A stretch of 64,000 bases of DNA from Cloeon dipterum (taxonomy: Eukaryota > Arthropoda > Insecta > Ephemeroptera > Baetidae). Where the stretch lies: assembly GCF_949628265.1 (NCBI RefSeq), contig NC_088787.1, positions 1,664,501 through 1,728,500 of the forward strand, given 5' to 3'. Positions 46,014 to 58,089 of the stretch are shown piece by piece (positions within the stretch are counted from its first letter, which is position 1; each line of letters starts with the position of its first letter). The notes under the pieces are model-generated. The model made no database searches and had not been told where the DNA came from. It worked only from the letters and a program-made list of their open reading frames with translations. The translations under genes were made by a program, and so were the position numbers.

Positions 46014-48090
46014 ATGGACGACGGAACGAAACTTCTCGTGGCGGAAAAAAGATTGCTTAATCTTGGTCGGAACAAGATTTTGCTTGAACTTTCAACGCTG
46101 AAGATAGTGAAAAACATCAAATGGTTTCTCAAAGACTCGGTCCACAAAAAGAAATTAACAAAATTACGTAAGTAGAATTATTCTGATTTTCTAGCAACAA
46201 AAGAAACCTTGAATTTTTTTTAGCTTCTATTTTGAGGGAAAAACTGTTGGACAAGGTAACTGGCCAGAAGTTTGTGGACATCGATGAGGAAGAGAAAAAC
46301 CTACACTCACGCATCGAGGCTTTCGAACTTTTGCTTTGTCCCCAAATTAAAGAAATCAAACTTCAGGGATTGATGGCCGTTGATCCTAGCAGATTTGATA
46401 AGGTAAATTGATTGTTCATTGTTTCTAAAAATACCAAAATCAGTAACACCAGACCCACTACATTTTTGTTCATCCTGAACTTAATTTTAGTGAAACAAGA
46501 AACATAATATTTCATAAATAAGAGCACCAACCTTCCCAGCAGGTTAATGACTAAAAACAATGGTTGTTTATTTTGCAAAATTTACCAATATAGGAACCTA
46601 ATTTTCTATCAATATTCCTAACATTTCTTTGTACGAAGGTTAATTTTTGTGACACAATTTCACAGGTTTTGGGAATAATCACGACTCGTGCACCGAATCT
46701 AATCGCTTTGACATTTGCTCCGTTGAGGCGTACTTACAATAGTTTTCTCGAACTCTACAAATTTCCGGTGTCGATTACGGAAATAGGAAAACTGAGAAAG
46801 CTTAGAAAGCTGGTGTTGAGGTCAAGCATGGTTGATTACAAGCAAGTGAAGGAAATTTGCAGGAATGAGCTGAGGAATCTGCGGTACCTTCACGTCAGTT
46901 TGAATTTCGACTCTGATACCATCTTCGAGGATGTTGAAGACTTTAAAGAAAGCTTTTCCAACTTAAATTTTTTCCTCTTTGATTCATACTCACGGGATGA
47001 AAATGTTTCTCCCGAGGAATACAGTAAGATGCTATGGAAAATGTGCATCAATCACTTGCCAAATCTCATTGCTGTGGAAAAGATTGTACAAGATGAACTG
47101 AAAATGAAAATTGAATACCGATGTGTTTCTGAAATCCCCTCGGAAGTCTCTTCTTTGCGATATTTGAGCGTGATGCCAGGCCCAGTTGAGCTCCACAGGG
47201 CTTTCCCAAACATAACCCATCTCAAGGTATCAATCAATAATTAATATATAAAATATTGATAGTTTTTGTTTGTTTTTAGATATATTTTGACTACGATGAA
47301 AATGAAATAGAAACATTGCTTCCGTTCCAAAATATAAAAAGCTTGATCCTAGAGAACGTTATGTCATTGGAGACTGTAAATAAATTCATCAGAAAATACG
47401 GTCCAAAGCTAGAGACTCTCTTTGTGTCAGCTTCTGAAACTAATGACATACGGCTGAAGTTCAAGAGCCTCTTCAAGTCCTGCCCAAGGCTCGAAACGCT
47501 GGCATTGACAAATGTCGACATGGTTGACGATGGAGAACCCTTGCAATTCTTCTCAAAACTGAAGAACCTCTTTTGGTCCCCTGGTAGTTGGTACGGATTT
47601 TTAAGATTGCTTAATAAATCATAATTATTGAAAATTATGAACTCTTAGGGGGAGATCAATCTGCCTGTCCAACATAATCCGAGCTCCGGATTTACGAATG
47701 TTGAAATTCAAATATGATAGCTTCGACGTAGATGACCTGGGGAAGGTTTCGGACCTGATTGCCAAGAAGACAATCCTCAGGAAACTTCAATCCATGAGCG
47801 CGATTAACGTTGATGCTGTTGAACTGAAGAATCCAATGGAGGACCAAAGATATATGGCTTATTTTCATGCATTTTGTGAAATGATTAGAAATTCTTCCGC
47901 ATTTCTCCCTTATTTCATCGATATTTCTCTAAAGACGGAATTTATCATCTCAGATTGGAATTTAATCAAGCAACCGCATGACTACGATTGCAGCTTCATC
48001 GATAGGCACTTTGCAGCCGCTCTAAGAATATTAGATGCGAATATCGTAGATTTCCTCATAGCTATTAAGAGAAATTTGTTTGCTAATTAG
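46014..48090 (+). CDS. LRR-like protein, paralogue D (548 aa)
   Basis: Exons are 46014-46167, 46224-46402, 46666-47226, 47280-47590 and 47649-48090, with lengths 154, 179, 561, 311 and 442 nt, almost identical to B and C. The protein begins MDDGTKLLVAEKRLLNLGRN and shares LRKLVLRSSMVDYKQVKEI, LRNLRYLHVSLNFDSD, IKSLILENV and LETLALTNVDMVDDGEP. It lies on the opposite strand from B and C. The frame is intact throughout. Similarity to B and C is high enough that gene conversion or recent duplication is likely. Function unknown; expected cytosolic or nuclear. Confidence 0.88.
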
Positions 48091-48762
48091 AGGGGGCTGC
48101 TTTGAGGTTTCTATGTAAGTTTCTTACTTGTGCTAGCTTATATAATCAGCTATGTGTTCTTTTTAATAAATATAACGAATCATTAATTATAAATTGTGCA
48201 TCAAGTGAGATTCAATACTTGTGCATATGATTTATAAAGAAACGTCGTGGCGACCAGATGTCGATAAAATAACACAATAATGTAGCCGGAAGAGAATCAT
48301 TTCCTGTGTAAATGTGAAACCGTGAGAAAAGGTCAAAACGACAGTTTCTCGGAATCATCCCTTAAGAAAGGTCTTTGAGCGAAAGAGATAATTTTGCTGA
48401 GCAGGCGGTATACTGCTTTGATGCAAATTAAAATCTTATTGTATTGCTTCAGCAAAGTACACAACTGAAAAATTAGACGAGGAAAGTATAACAGAGCTTT
48501 ATTTGTTTTACAAATAAATAAATAAATGATAGCGATGTTATTATTCTTGTTTTATTTTGTTCAGTAAACATTTCATTAATTTCACCATAATTAGCAAGAG
48601 CTTCAATAAAAAAAATGCCAGACTATTTATATATCACTTAATTCGGAGACGGTTTTGAAGATTATTACATTCTTCTTTTAAAAGTTAAACAATCAGGATA
48701 TGCTGCTCATTTTTCCACCACAAAATACTCAAGACTAAAACGCTTTAACCTTTAACAACGGT
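48091..48762. other. Intergenic region between LRR-like gene D and the yellow array
   Basis: AT-rich; the part near 48680-48730 (GTTAAACAATCAGG) is the repeated 3' flank of the short yellow genes. No gene seen. Confidence 0.45.
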
Positions 48763-49989
48763 TCAATTATCTTCGGGCGCGTCATATTCGTCATATTCAT
48801 AACTACTTTCATATACATATTCTACTTCCGTAGGTGCAATAACAACTTCAGTTTTAAGAAGTTCGAACCCTCCATCGAATCTTATCAGAAACCAGACATC
48901 ATCGCGTTCGTCAACGGTGAATCTTGCGTACCATCGCACAGGTGACAGTTGTTTATCGTCCTGAAAAGGAAATTAAATTAGCACTGGAGTTTTTTTCCTA
49001 TAGATTTCTTTGAAAATATCACATACTCGAAAAGCCACTCCCTGCCAAAAGGAATAGTTGGTGTTCCATGAGCCAACTGCAGTGTCTCCTCTTAAGTCGA
49101 AGTACAAAATTCCCTTGCGGTCCATTACCAGTCTAAGCGAAACCGAAGTCTTGTTCGCAACTAGTGAGGGCGTGAGAACATTCTTCTTCCTTTCAATCAG
49201 ATCGGAAACCAGTATCGTGTACACTGCCGGTTCTGTTCTTCCCCTAGAGCTGAGATAGAGTAACTTATTCTCTCCTACCGACGAGACGGCCATTCCACTC
49301 AAGGGACTGCCTCCAATCATTCCTACGAACCACGTCTCTTTCGAATTTAAGCTGAACACAATTACACGTCTGTAGTTTTCTTCTAATATGAACGCGTAGA
49401 CATCGTTTTCTTCTTCATATAGTGCCAAGCTGCCCAAGTCCATTTTGAAATAAGGAGAAGAGTAGACGGGGATGTCGTGCACAAGCACATCCACGTCGTT
49501 GTCGTTCAGGTTGAAAATCCAAATCCTACTTGATCGACATTTCCCCCAATTTTGATCGACTACCCAAAGGTGGCCGCGGCTGTCCACTTCTATGTCCTTG
49601 ACATTTTGCAAGGTGGCGCAGTCTCCTTCTTTCTAAATTTTTAATTTTATAAATATAATATAATGAAAAAATTAAAGACTTACATGCATTTTCAGTGACG
49701 GGAATGGTTGAAGTGGTGGAGATTGTAACTCCGATTCATAGCGCAGCGAGGTGAGGGTCACTCGAATATTCGACGATTTTGGAAAACTGATGAAGAGCCG
49801 ATCTCTGTACACGGCAATGTCTCCCACGACCGCGTTTTCAGGGCTGTAGAATATCCCTCCCAGATCCCCATTACTTTTTTCCCCGCTGTGCGACGAAAGG
49901 TTAAACGCACGCCACGCAAAGAATGAAATAATGTTCACACGGGCCGTCGAAAGGCCAAAAATAATTGCAAGAAGAATGAAGTGCTTCAT
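48763..49989 (-). CDS. Short yellow/MRJP-family protein, array copy 1 (369 aa)
   Basis: Exons are 49989-49684, 49632-49027 and 48960-48763, phases 0,0. The signal peptide is MKHFILLAIIFGLSTA. MRJP features are GDIAVYRDRLFISF, QPFPSLKMH, GDCATLQNVKDIEVDSRGHL, RIWIFNLNDND, YAFILEENYRRVIVFSL and VDERDDVWFLIRFDGG. No membrane helix. The C-terminus after the domain is short, acidic and tyrosine-rich (EYVYESSYEYDEYDAPEDN), unlike its three tandem neighbours. Expected to be secreted. Relative to classical yellow proteins the last blade is abbreviated, since exon 3 encodes only 65 residues. Confidence 0.85.
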
Positions 49990-50403
49990 CGTTGAGCTGT
50001 CAAAACAAGACTATGCCTTAAAATACACTAAAAAGGTTTGTTCATATTGTACTTTGAGCTCTTCGAGGTTCGCAAATATATAAATATTTACTCGACACAT
50101 AGTCTTTTGGATTCTATAATGTGCTATGCAAGGAGCTGGGTTTTGGGTTTTTTAATCAAATGAACAAATTATAAATCGATGTTATTATATGCAAGTTTTA
50201 TTTTGAGCAAGAAATGACCCTTAAATTTTACAACAATTAGCTCTGGTTTTAATAATAATTGCAAGACTAGATGTAACACAACACAGATGTTTTTCAAACA
50301 GACGAAATATGTATTTCATATAAAAGTTGAACAATCAGGTTCACGTCACTTATTGTGATAAAAATCCTGCCCTTTTCGATCATAGAGTCAACCACAAAAC
50401 ACA

Positions 50404-51626
50404 CTACACTAAATCCATGATCAATTTTATCTCACGGTGATTGGGCACGAACTCGGCTTCATAAATATCAATTTTCCGATCAGCCAATTCAGCAACAACT
50501 CCAGATGTAAGGAGTTTGAAACCACCGTCGAATCTTATCAGCAACCAGACATCATCGAGTTCGTCAACAGTGAATCTTGAATACCACCTGTCAGGCGAAA
50601 GTTGTTCGTCCTTAAAAAGAAATTAAATTAGCACTGGAGCTTACTTCCTTTAAAATATTTAATACTTGATAAACCACTTCCTCTTCAAAAAGAGCACTCG
50701 TGTCCCGTGCGCAAAATACAGTCTTTTCTCTTATGTCGAAATACAGCATGCCTTTGCGGTCCAATATCAGTCTGTACGAGCCTGAAGTCTTGTTGCCGAT
50801 TAATGTGGGCGTGAGAGGATTGATCTTTCTCTCAACCAACTCGGAAATCAGTACGACATACAGTCCTGGTTGAGTCCTTAGCCAAGAGCTGAGGTAGAGT
50901 AATTTATTCTTTCCTACCGTCGAGAGGGCAATGCCACTCAAGGCAATACCCCCAATGTGTACAATCCGCGCCTCTTTCGAATGCAAGCTGAACACAACCA
51001 ATTTTCTGTAGTTACGTTCTACTATGAACGCGTAGGTATCGTTTTCTGCTTCATATATTGCCATGCAGCCCAAGTACATTCCGAGAGGATATGAAGAATA
51101 GATGTGATCGGGGAGGTCGTGCACAAAAACACTCACGTCGTTGTCGTTCAAGTTGAAAATCCAAATCCTTGATCGACATTCCCCCCAAGTTTGATCGACT
51201 GCCCAAAGGTGGCCGTGGCTGTCCACTTCTATGTCCTTGACATTTTGCAAGGTGGCGCAGTTTCCGTCTTCCTGAATTTTTAATTTCATTAATATTTTAA
51301 AAAAAATAAAAGACTCGACTCACGTGCATATTCAGTGACGGGAATGGATGAAGTGAAGTAAAATTTGAACCAAGGCTCCGCCAGGCGAGCGTCACAGGAA
51401 CACTATCCCTTTTTTCAAAACTGATGAATAGGCGGTCTCCATACACGGCAATGTCTTCCACAACCGCGTTGCGAGGCCTGTAGCGTATCCCTTTTAGTTC
51501 CTTATATTTAATTTTTCCATCGCCGGGCTTTGAAAAGTTAAACGCGGGCAACGTAAAGTAGGGAATAAAGTTGACAGAGGACGCCGAAAGGCCGGATACA
51601 GTCGCAAGAAGAATGAAGAGCTGCAT
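50404..51626 (-). CDS. Short yellow/MRJP-family protein, array copy 2 (371 aa)
   Basis: Exons are 51626-51324, 51271-50666 and 50610-50404. The signal peptide is MQLFILLATVSGLSASS. Typical blocks are EDIAVYGDRLFISF, HPFPSLNMH, DGNCATLQNVKDIEVDSHGH, RIWIFNLNDND, GSYRLILDRKGMLYFD and VDELDDVWLLIRFDGGFKLL. The C-terminal exon runs to 68 residues and ends with IKLIMDLV; it is the intact reference for the broken exons of the next two copies. No membrane helix. Secreted, possibly ligand-binding by family analogy. Confidence 0.86.
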
Positions 51627-52187
51627 CGTTGAGCTGTCAAATCATGACTGTGCCTTAGAATATATACAAACATAGAATTGTACTTTGAGCTCTGGAAAAC
51701 AAATATTTAGATAGTTGACACCATAGTATTTGGTCTCTGTGTGCTATGTAACCGGCTGGGTTTTTGGAAATATTTTATTTATTAATTTCCTTGAACACGT
51801 TTTGATCGAGAGTCTATATAGATTGGATTTGATTTCAACCATAACGTTAGGTCCTGCTCGAAAGTAAAATGAAGTTTATGGGTTTCTAATTAAATGAACA
51901 AATTAAATCGGTGTTATTATGCAAGTTTTTAAATTTTACAACAATTAGCTCTAGTTTTCATAATATTTGGAAGTCCATAGATGTCATACAATACAGATGT
52001 TTTTCAAACAGACGAAATATTTCATATAAAAGTTTAACAATCAGGTTCACGTCGCTAGTGATAAAAATCCCGCCTTTTTCGATCATAGATAGTCAACCAC
52101 AAAATACCCAACACTCTGTACACTTAAACAATGATCAATTCTCGTCTTCATAAATATCAAATTTCCGATCACCCGATTCACCTACAA

Positions 52188-53342
52188 CTATCTAGATGTA
52201 TGGAGTTTGAATCCTCCATAAAATCTTATCAGCAACCAGACATCATCGAATTCGTCAATGGTGAATCTTGAGTACCATCGTAAAGGTGATATTTGTTCTT
52301 TGTCCTTAAATAGAAATTTAATTAGCAATGGAAATTTATTCCTTTAATGCTTTTGAGAAGATATAACGTACTTGAAAAACCACTCTCTCTCTAAAAGGTA
52401 AGTTGGTGTCCCATGCGCAAAGTACAGTCCAATCTCTAACGTCGTAATACAGCATGCCCTTGCGGTCCAAGATCAGTCTATACGAGCCTGAAGTCTTGTT
52501 GCCAATTAATGTGGGCGTGAGAGAATTGATCTTCCTCTGAACCAAATCGGAAACCGGTACCGTATACAGTTCCGGTGTTGTTCCTTGCCAAGAGCTGAGG
52601 TAGAGTAATTTATTCACTCCTACCGGCGAGATCAGGGCCATGCCACTCAAGGATCTGCCCCCTTCAATGCGAACACTCCACGTCTCTTTTGTTTTCAAGC
52701 TCAACACATGCACTACTGATCTGTAGCTATTTTCCACCATGAACGCGTAGGTATCGTGCATTTCTTCATATAGTGCCAAGGTGACAATGGTATTTTCCAG
52801 ATATTGATATGGAAAGATGGAATAGGGAAGGTCGTGCAAAAACAAAACCTCATCGTTGTCGTTCAAATCAAAAATCCAAATCCTTGATCGACAGTCTTTC
52901 CAACTATGATCGATCACCCAGAGCTGGCCACGCATGTCCACTTTTATGGCTTTGACATTTTGCAAATTGGCGCAATTTCCTTCATCCTAAATTTCAAATT
53001 TTATTCATTTAATAACAAAAAATAAAAGACTCGACTCACATGCATATTCAGTGAATGAAATGGATGAAGTGAAGGAAAAAATAAACCAAGGTCCAGCCAG
53101 GTGAGGGTCGCTGGTATACCAGACATTTTTACAAAGCTGATGAATAGCCGGTCTTCATACACGGCAATGTCTTCGACGAACGCGTTGTGAGGGCTGTAGA
53201 TTATCCCTTCTATTCCCTCATAATTACTTTTTCCATCGCCGGGCTTTGAAAAGTTAAACGCGGGCAACCTTAAGTAAGGAATTAAGTTGATAGAGGCCGC
53301 CGAAAGGCTGGACACCATTGCAAGAAGAATGAAGAGCTTCAT
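52188..53342 (-). CDS. Short yellow/MRJP-family protein, array copy 3, C-terminus truncated (344 aa)
   Basis: Exons are 53342-53040, 52986-52372 and 52304-52188. The signal peptide is MKLFILLAMVSSLSAAS. The MRJP body is intact (DEGNCANLQNVKAIKVDMRG, RIWIFDLNDND, GSYRLILDRKGMLYYD, FTIDEFDDVWLLIRF). Exon 3 ends early at a TAG after KLHTSR. In copy 2 the homologous sequence continues VVAELADRKIDIYE; here two extra bases before that point shift the frame, and the shifted frame still encodes VVGESGDRKFDIYED. The core domain may still fold, so it is given as a CDS with a truncated end. Confidence 0.75.
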
Positions 53343-53984
53343 CGTTGAGCTGTCGAAACTAGACTATGCCTTAGAATATATGAAAAAGATCTATTATAAG
53401 TTTGTACTTTTAGCTCTGGAGATTCAAATGTGTGTAAATATTTAATAACTTGACACAGGCTTCGGCTTCTATATATGTGCTATGGAACCAGCTGGATTTT
53501 GGGATATATTTTTTTTAATTTCCTTGAACATGTGTCGTTCAAGAGTCTGTTTTTTAAAGCAGCCATAGATTAGATTTTGATTAAAACCACAACTTTATAG
53601 TTCCTGCTCGAAACGGAAATACAGTTTTTGGGTTTTCCAATTAAATGAACAAATTAAATCGAGGTTACTATGCAAGTTTTATTTTGAACAAGAAATAATC
53701 CTCAAATTAAACCATTAAATTGACTGTCACGTAATAAAGATGTTTTTCAAATAGACGAAACTTTTCTTTTCAAAGTTAAACAATCAGGTTTGTGTGTTGC
53801 TCATCGCTACAGGGCTCGTGATAAAATCCTACATTTATTCAACCATATAGAACCAACCAAAAAAAAACCCCAAGACTAAAACGCTGTTTACACCTAACCA
53901 TAACCACTAATCAAATGTTCCTCGACTTGCTTGGGCACGAAATCGTCGACATCTTCATTATTATCAAATTTCCGATCAACCAAT

Positions 53985-55143
53985 TCAGCAACAGCTCCAG
54001 ATGTAAAGAGTTTGAATCCTCGATCCATCGAATCTTGACAGCAACCAGACATCATCGAGTTCGTCAACGGTGAATCTCGAATCCCATCGTGTATCCGATA
54101 TTTGTTCTTCGTCCTTAAAAAGAAATTAAATTAGCACTATTTCTTTAAAATTGCTGTGAGAATAAAACATACTTCAAAAACCACTTCCTCTTTAAAAGGT
54201 AAGTTGTTGTCCCACGCGCAAAGTACATTCCTATCTCTAACGTCGTAATACAGCATGCCCTTGCGGTCCAATATCAGTCTATACGAGTTTGTAGACTTGT
54301 TGCCGATAAATGAGGGGATGAGCGAGTCTTTCTTCCTTCCAACCAAATCGGAAACCAGTACCGTATACAGTCCTGGTGTTGCTCTTTTCCAAGAGCTGAG
54401 GTAGAGTAATTTATTATTTCCTGTCGTTGAGAGGGCAATGCCACTCAAGAAAATGCCCCCTTCAATGCGTACACTCCACGTCTCTTTCGATTTCAAGCTG
54501 AACACATGCACTAGTGATTCGAAGTTAGTGTCCACTATGAACGCGAAGGTATCGTTTGCTTCTTCATTTACTGCCAAGCTGACCGTGGTCATTCCGAGAA
54601 TATTATTTGGAAATATGTAATTAGGGAGGTCGTGCACAAACACAACCACATCGTTGTCGTTCAAGTTAAAAATCCAAATCCTTGATCCGCAGTTTTCCCA
54701 AGTTTGATCGACTACCCAAAGGTGGCCGCGGCTGTCCACTTCAATGGCATTGACATTTTGCAAGGTTGCGCAGTTTCCGTCTTCCTGAATTTTTAAATTC
54801 ATAAATAACATACTTAAAAAAAGAAACGACCCACATGCATATTCAGTGAAGGAAATGGATGAAGTGAAGGAAAATGTGAACCAAGGTCCAGCCAGGTGAG
54901 GGTCACTGGAAAACCAAATATTTTTAGAAAACTGATGAATAGCCGGTCTCCATACACGGCAATGTCTTCCACGAACGCGTTGTGAGGGCTGTAGCTTATC
55001 CCTTCTATTCCTTCAAAATTACTTTTTCCCTCACTGGGCAATGAAAATTTAAATGCGCGCAACTTAAAGTAGGGAATAAAGTTGACAGAGGACGAGGACG
55101 CCGAAAGGCCGGACACAATTGTAAGAAGAGTGAAGAGCTTCAT
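53985..55143 (-). CDS. Short yellow/MRJP-family protein, array copy 4, frameshifted C-terminus (349 aa)
   Basis: Exons are 55143-54835, 54784-54173 and 54113-53985. The signal peptide is MKLFTLLTIVSGLSASSSS. Features are EDIAVYGDRLFISF, HPFPSLNMH, DGNCATLQNVNAIEVDSRGH, RIWIFNLNDND and VDELDDVWLLSRFDG. After FDG, four extra bases (within GATGGATCGAGGATTC, where copies 2 and 3 have GATGG.GG.TTC) shift the frame, ending in WSCC and TGA. The other frame continues with GFKLFTSGAVAELVDRKF, matching copy 2. The final blade is therefore damaged; function is doubtful. Confidence 0.72.
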
Positions 55144-55215
55144 CGTTGAGCTGTCGAAACTAGACTTTGCCTTAGAATATATGAAAAAGATCGGTTATAG
55201 GTTTGTACTTTGAGC
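55144..55215 (-). promoter_or_regulatory. Core promoter shared by the short yellow array copies
   Basis: Upstream of copies 2-4 a near-identical block (TATATTCTAAGGCA, then AGTC, then GACAGCTCAACG directly before ATG) is seen, for example at 55144-55190, 53343-53390 and 51627-51670. The TATATTC run is a plausible TATA element. Confidence 0.45.
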
Positions 55216-55945
55216 TCTGGAGATTCAAATGTGTGTAAATATTCAATAACTTGACACAGGCTTCGGATTCTATGTGCTATATAACCAGCTGGATATATTA
55301 GAGTTGTTTTTATTTATTATTTACTTCCTTGCACATGTTTTGATCGAAATTCTGTGTTTGAAGCTCCTGTATAGCCGTAATGGCATTCACATCCTCTACA
55401 TAACCTATCATTACTTAGTTGAGTCGCTCCAAGTTGATAAAAAGAAAGACAAGCAGAGATATAACTGGCTCATATCATTCAAGGACTAATTATTCAGAGA
55501 CTATTTAGTTTCAAAATTAAGTTTATTATGGGCTATTTACATATTGAACTACTTGAGTGTGTAGCATGTCTTGTAGATTCTAATTTTTATACTTGGATAT
55601 AGACAGAGAGACACTGCATTTCGTTGCTCAGGCAAATAAGTATCGCATCTAATTTTTAATGTCATTTACAGCGACCAAAACTAGGCTAAAATTTACTTAC
55701 TTCCTTGCACATGTTTTGACTGGAAAAGTCTGTTTTTGAAGTGGTCAGATTGGGTTTGATATCGACCACATGTGTCTGCAGTTCGTTAATTATAAAAATG
55801 CTTTAATTAAGCTGACGTTTTTATTGAATATTTCCTTGTTATAAGTTGTACATGTGGTACTAATTAGTTCTGATGAACATATTTATTTTCAATAGATATA
55901 ATGTATAATATATGGAATTATGGGAATATTATATTGTTAACAAAG
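55216..55945. other. Intergenic region with duplicated upstream flanks
   Basis: Contains the block TATGTGCTAT.TAACCAGCTGG found also upstream of other array copies (about 40555, 51740, 53470). No gene was supported. Confidence 0.4.
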
Positions 55946-57994
55946 CTAGCGGTAGGACTTTGCGCCGAGAGACTGGACATTAAGATAAATTTCTGATCCA
56001 GCAGGCGATGGAACGACTTCATCGTATATATCCGAGTTATAATAAGGCCTGGAGTTCCCGAAGCCGACTTGGCCTGACGTGGACGCGATTGGGGGACCAA
56101 CGTCGTCGTAAATTTCCTCCTCCAAATCGTCGCGTTCGACTACGTTCTCAACAGGAATAACAGACATTTCCTGGTTTTCCGTCTCCGTCCCTGTGACGAT
56201 TTTCCTCAATCCATTCCCCCATATGGCCAACCACAAAATAATGCAACAGGAAACCTTGCTGGAAACTACCAAGCAGATCAAAGCGATGATCAAGTGCGAT
56301 TTTTCGATGGGATTGACGTCAAAAAGGCCCCACAACAAGGAAGGCGTCTGTAAAAGGGAAGAATTGAGTTTAAATTTCGGCAATCGATATGGAATTTTTC
56401 TTACTTCTTGCTTAGGCTTGGGCTTTTCAGTTAAAATTACTTGAACGGCCGTTGTTTGAATTGACACTTTGACAGTTGTAGAAGTTTGTGGCATCTTGGT
56501 AGGTTTGACAGTGGTCAGTTCGTATTTTTTTGTGAGGTAACTCGGGGGAATTCTTCCGCACCCTGTAAACACAGAAAACATTGGTTGAGAATCTACCTGA
56601 CAGTTAAATAATTATTATTATATAGAATTAAGTATGTCCCCTTGATTTAATTATCTGTAAAACCCCCTTTCGGTTGGTGTTAATTAGAGTATTTCGCGTG
56701 CTTTACCTTTGGGAGGGATGAGGTCGTTGTATAAATAGGACTTGACGCCGACTTCAGCGCGAAGGAGCCGAAAATTCGTCGTTTTTGTATTATCTTTGGA
56801 CATTATCCAAAAATTATTGCACGTGTCAAAGGCGAAATTGAACTTAAAGTCGTAATGCGTCAGTCGCTCGTCCTACAACAATGCAAAATAGGAACCTTAA
56901 ATTACGAATTTAGATACCGTTTATGATTATTTAATATTACTCAGGCATTGAATTGCCCACAGTTAAAATTTTAACCAGGAAAAATACCTTGTAGAGTTCT
57001 TCTTCCTTGATTTGAGCATCTCTGTTGGTGTCCCAAGTTCCGACGTAGTTAAACGTTTCAAGGTCAAAGTACAATTTTCCTTTGTTGTCCATGAGCATTC
57101 TCGAGGAGCCGGCTTTCTGATCGCCAACCAGAGTGAGGGTCAAAGGAGTATTTGCTCCCCTCATCCTTAATTCCGAAAGAGGAACTGAATACAGTTCGGA
57201 TTCTTCCCGAGATCCCAGATAGACCACTTCTTTCCCCTTTATTGGTGAAAGGGCAATGCACCTAACGTGGATTTCCTGAATTTCGATGGTCCATGAAACG
57301 TTCTCCTTCAGGCTAAAACCGATCAGGTTTCCTGATTCATAGTCATGAATGTACGCCAAAGTGTCGTTCGGTCTCTCATCAAGGACCAGGGAATTGAGTT
57401 CCCTGCTGCTATAAGCATGATCCACGATTTCATTGGAGAATTGATGCACCAGGCTGACCGAATCTCCTTCCGTTAGGTCAAATATCCAGAGCTTAGCTGG
57501 ACAAGTCTCATTTCCGTTATCGACGGCCCAAAGCCGACCACAAACATCGACCACCATGCCCTTGATTTGCTGCATGGTCTTGCAGTTTCCTTTGATCTGT
57601 TAAAAACGGCAAAACCATTCTATAATTTCACCCCAGACTCTAAATAATATCATTACAAATTAAAAAAAAAAACACTTACTTGCAATTTCCATGAAGGATA
57701 GGGATTCAGTTTCGGAGACTTCGAAGACGCAGTGGATGGCAGCCAGGTCAGGGTGTACGGAAATGGGTGTGTTTTCGATTCGTAAATGCTGATAAACACT
57801 CTCTCCCCGTAAACGACATGCTCGTGCGGAACAATGGTTTTGTGATAGTAAATTCCCTTTTTCGAAGCTTCTTGCTTTTTTTCTTCTGAGGGCCACTCAT
57901 ATTCGAAAAAGTCCCACTCAAAGACGGTAGTGAAGTTGATGGAGGCCGCGGACAGACCGAGCGTTAAACCCAGTAGAAGGAGGAACGGACTCAT
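55946..57994 (-). CDS. Yellow/MRJP-family protein with transmembrane helix and full tyrosine-motif tail (549 aa)
   Basis: Exons are 57994-57680, 57596-56988, 56872-56707, 56562-56405 and 56347-55946, 550 codons in all. The signal peptide is MSPFLLLLGLTLGLSAAS. MRJP features are TTVFEWDFFEYEWPSEE, PYPSWKLQ, KGNCKTMQQIKGMVVDVCGR, PAKLWIFDL, DTLAYIHDY and FAFDTCNNFWIM. Exon 4 is a Thr-rich stalk (TTVKPTKMPQTSTTVK). A hydrophobic segment at about 434-459 is followed by GLRK. The tail has YDDV (496), RPYYNSD (518-519), YDEV (524), YLNV (537) and a terminal SYR. YLNV matches the Y-x-N pattern that Grb2/Drk SH2 domains bind. It is the closest relative of the gene at 471-2336 and keeps the tail which that gene lost. 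Signalling is inferred. Confidence 0.9.
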
Positions 57995-58089
57995 CGTTCA
58001 AGAACTGCGTCTGAGAATGATATGAAAAAAAATAAAAAATAAATGCAAAAAACCTGTGGCTCCAGAAAACATGTACGTGTGAAAACTAA

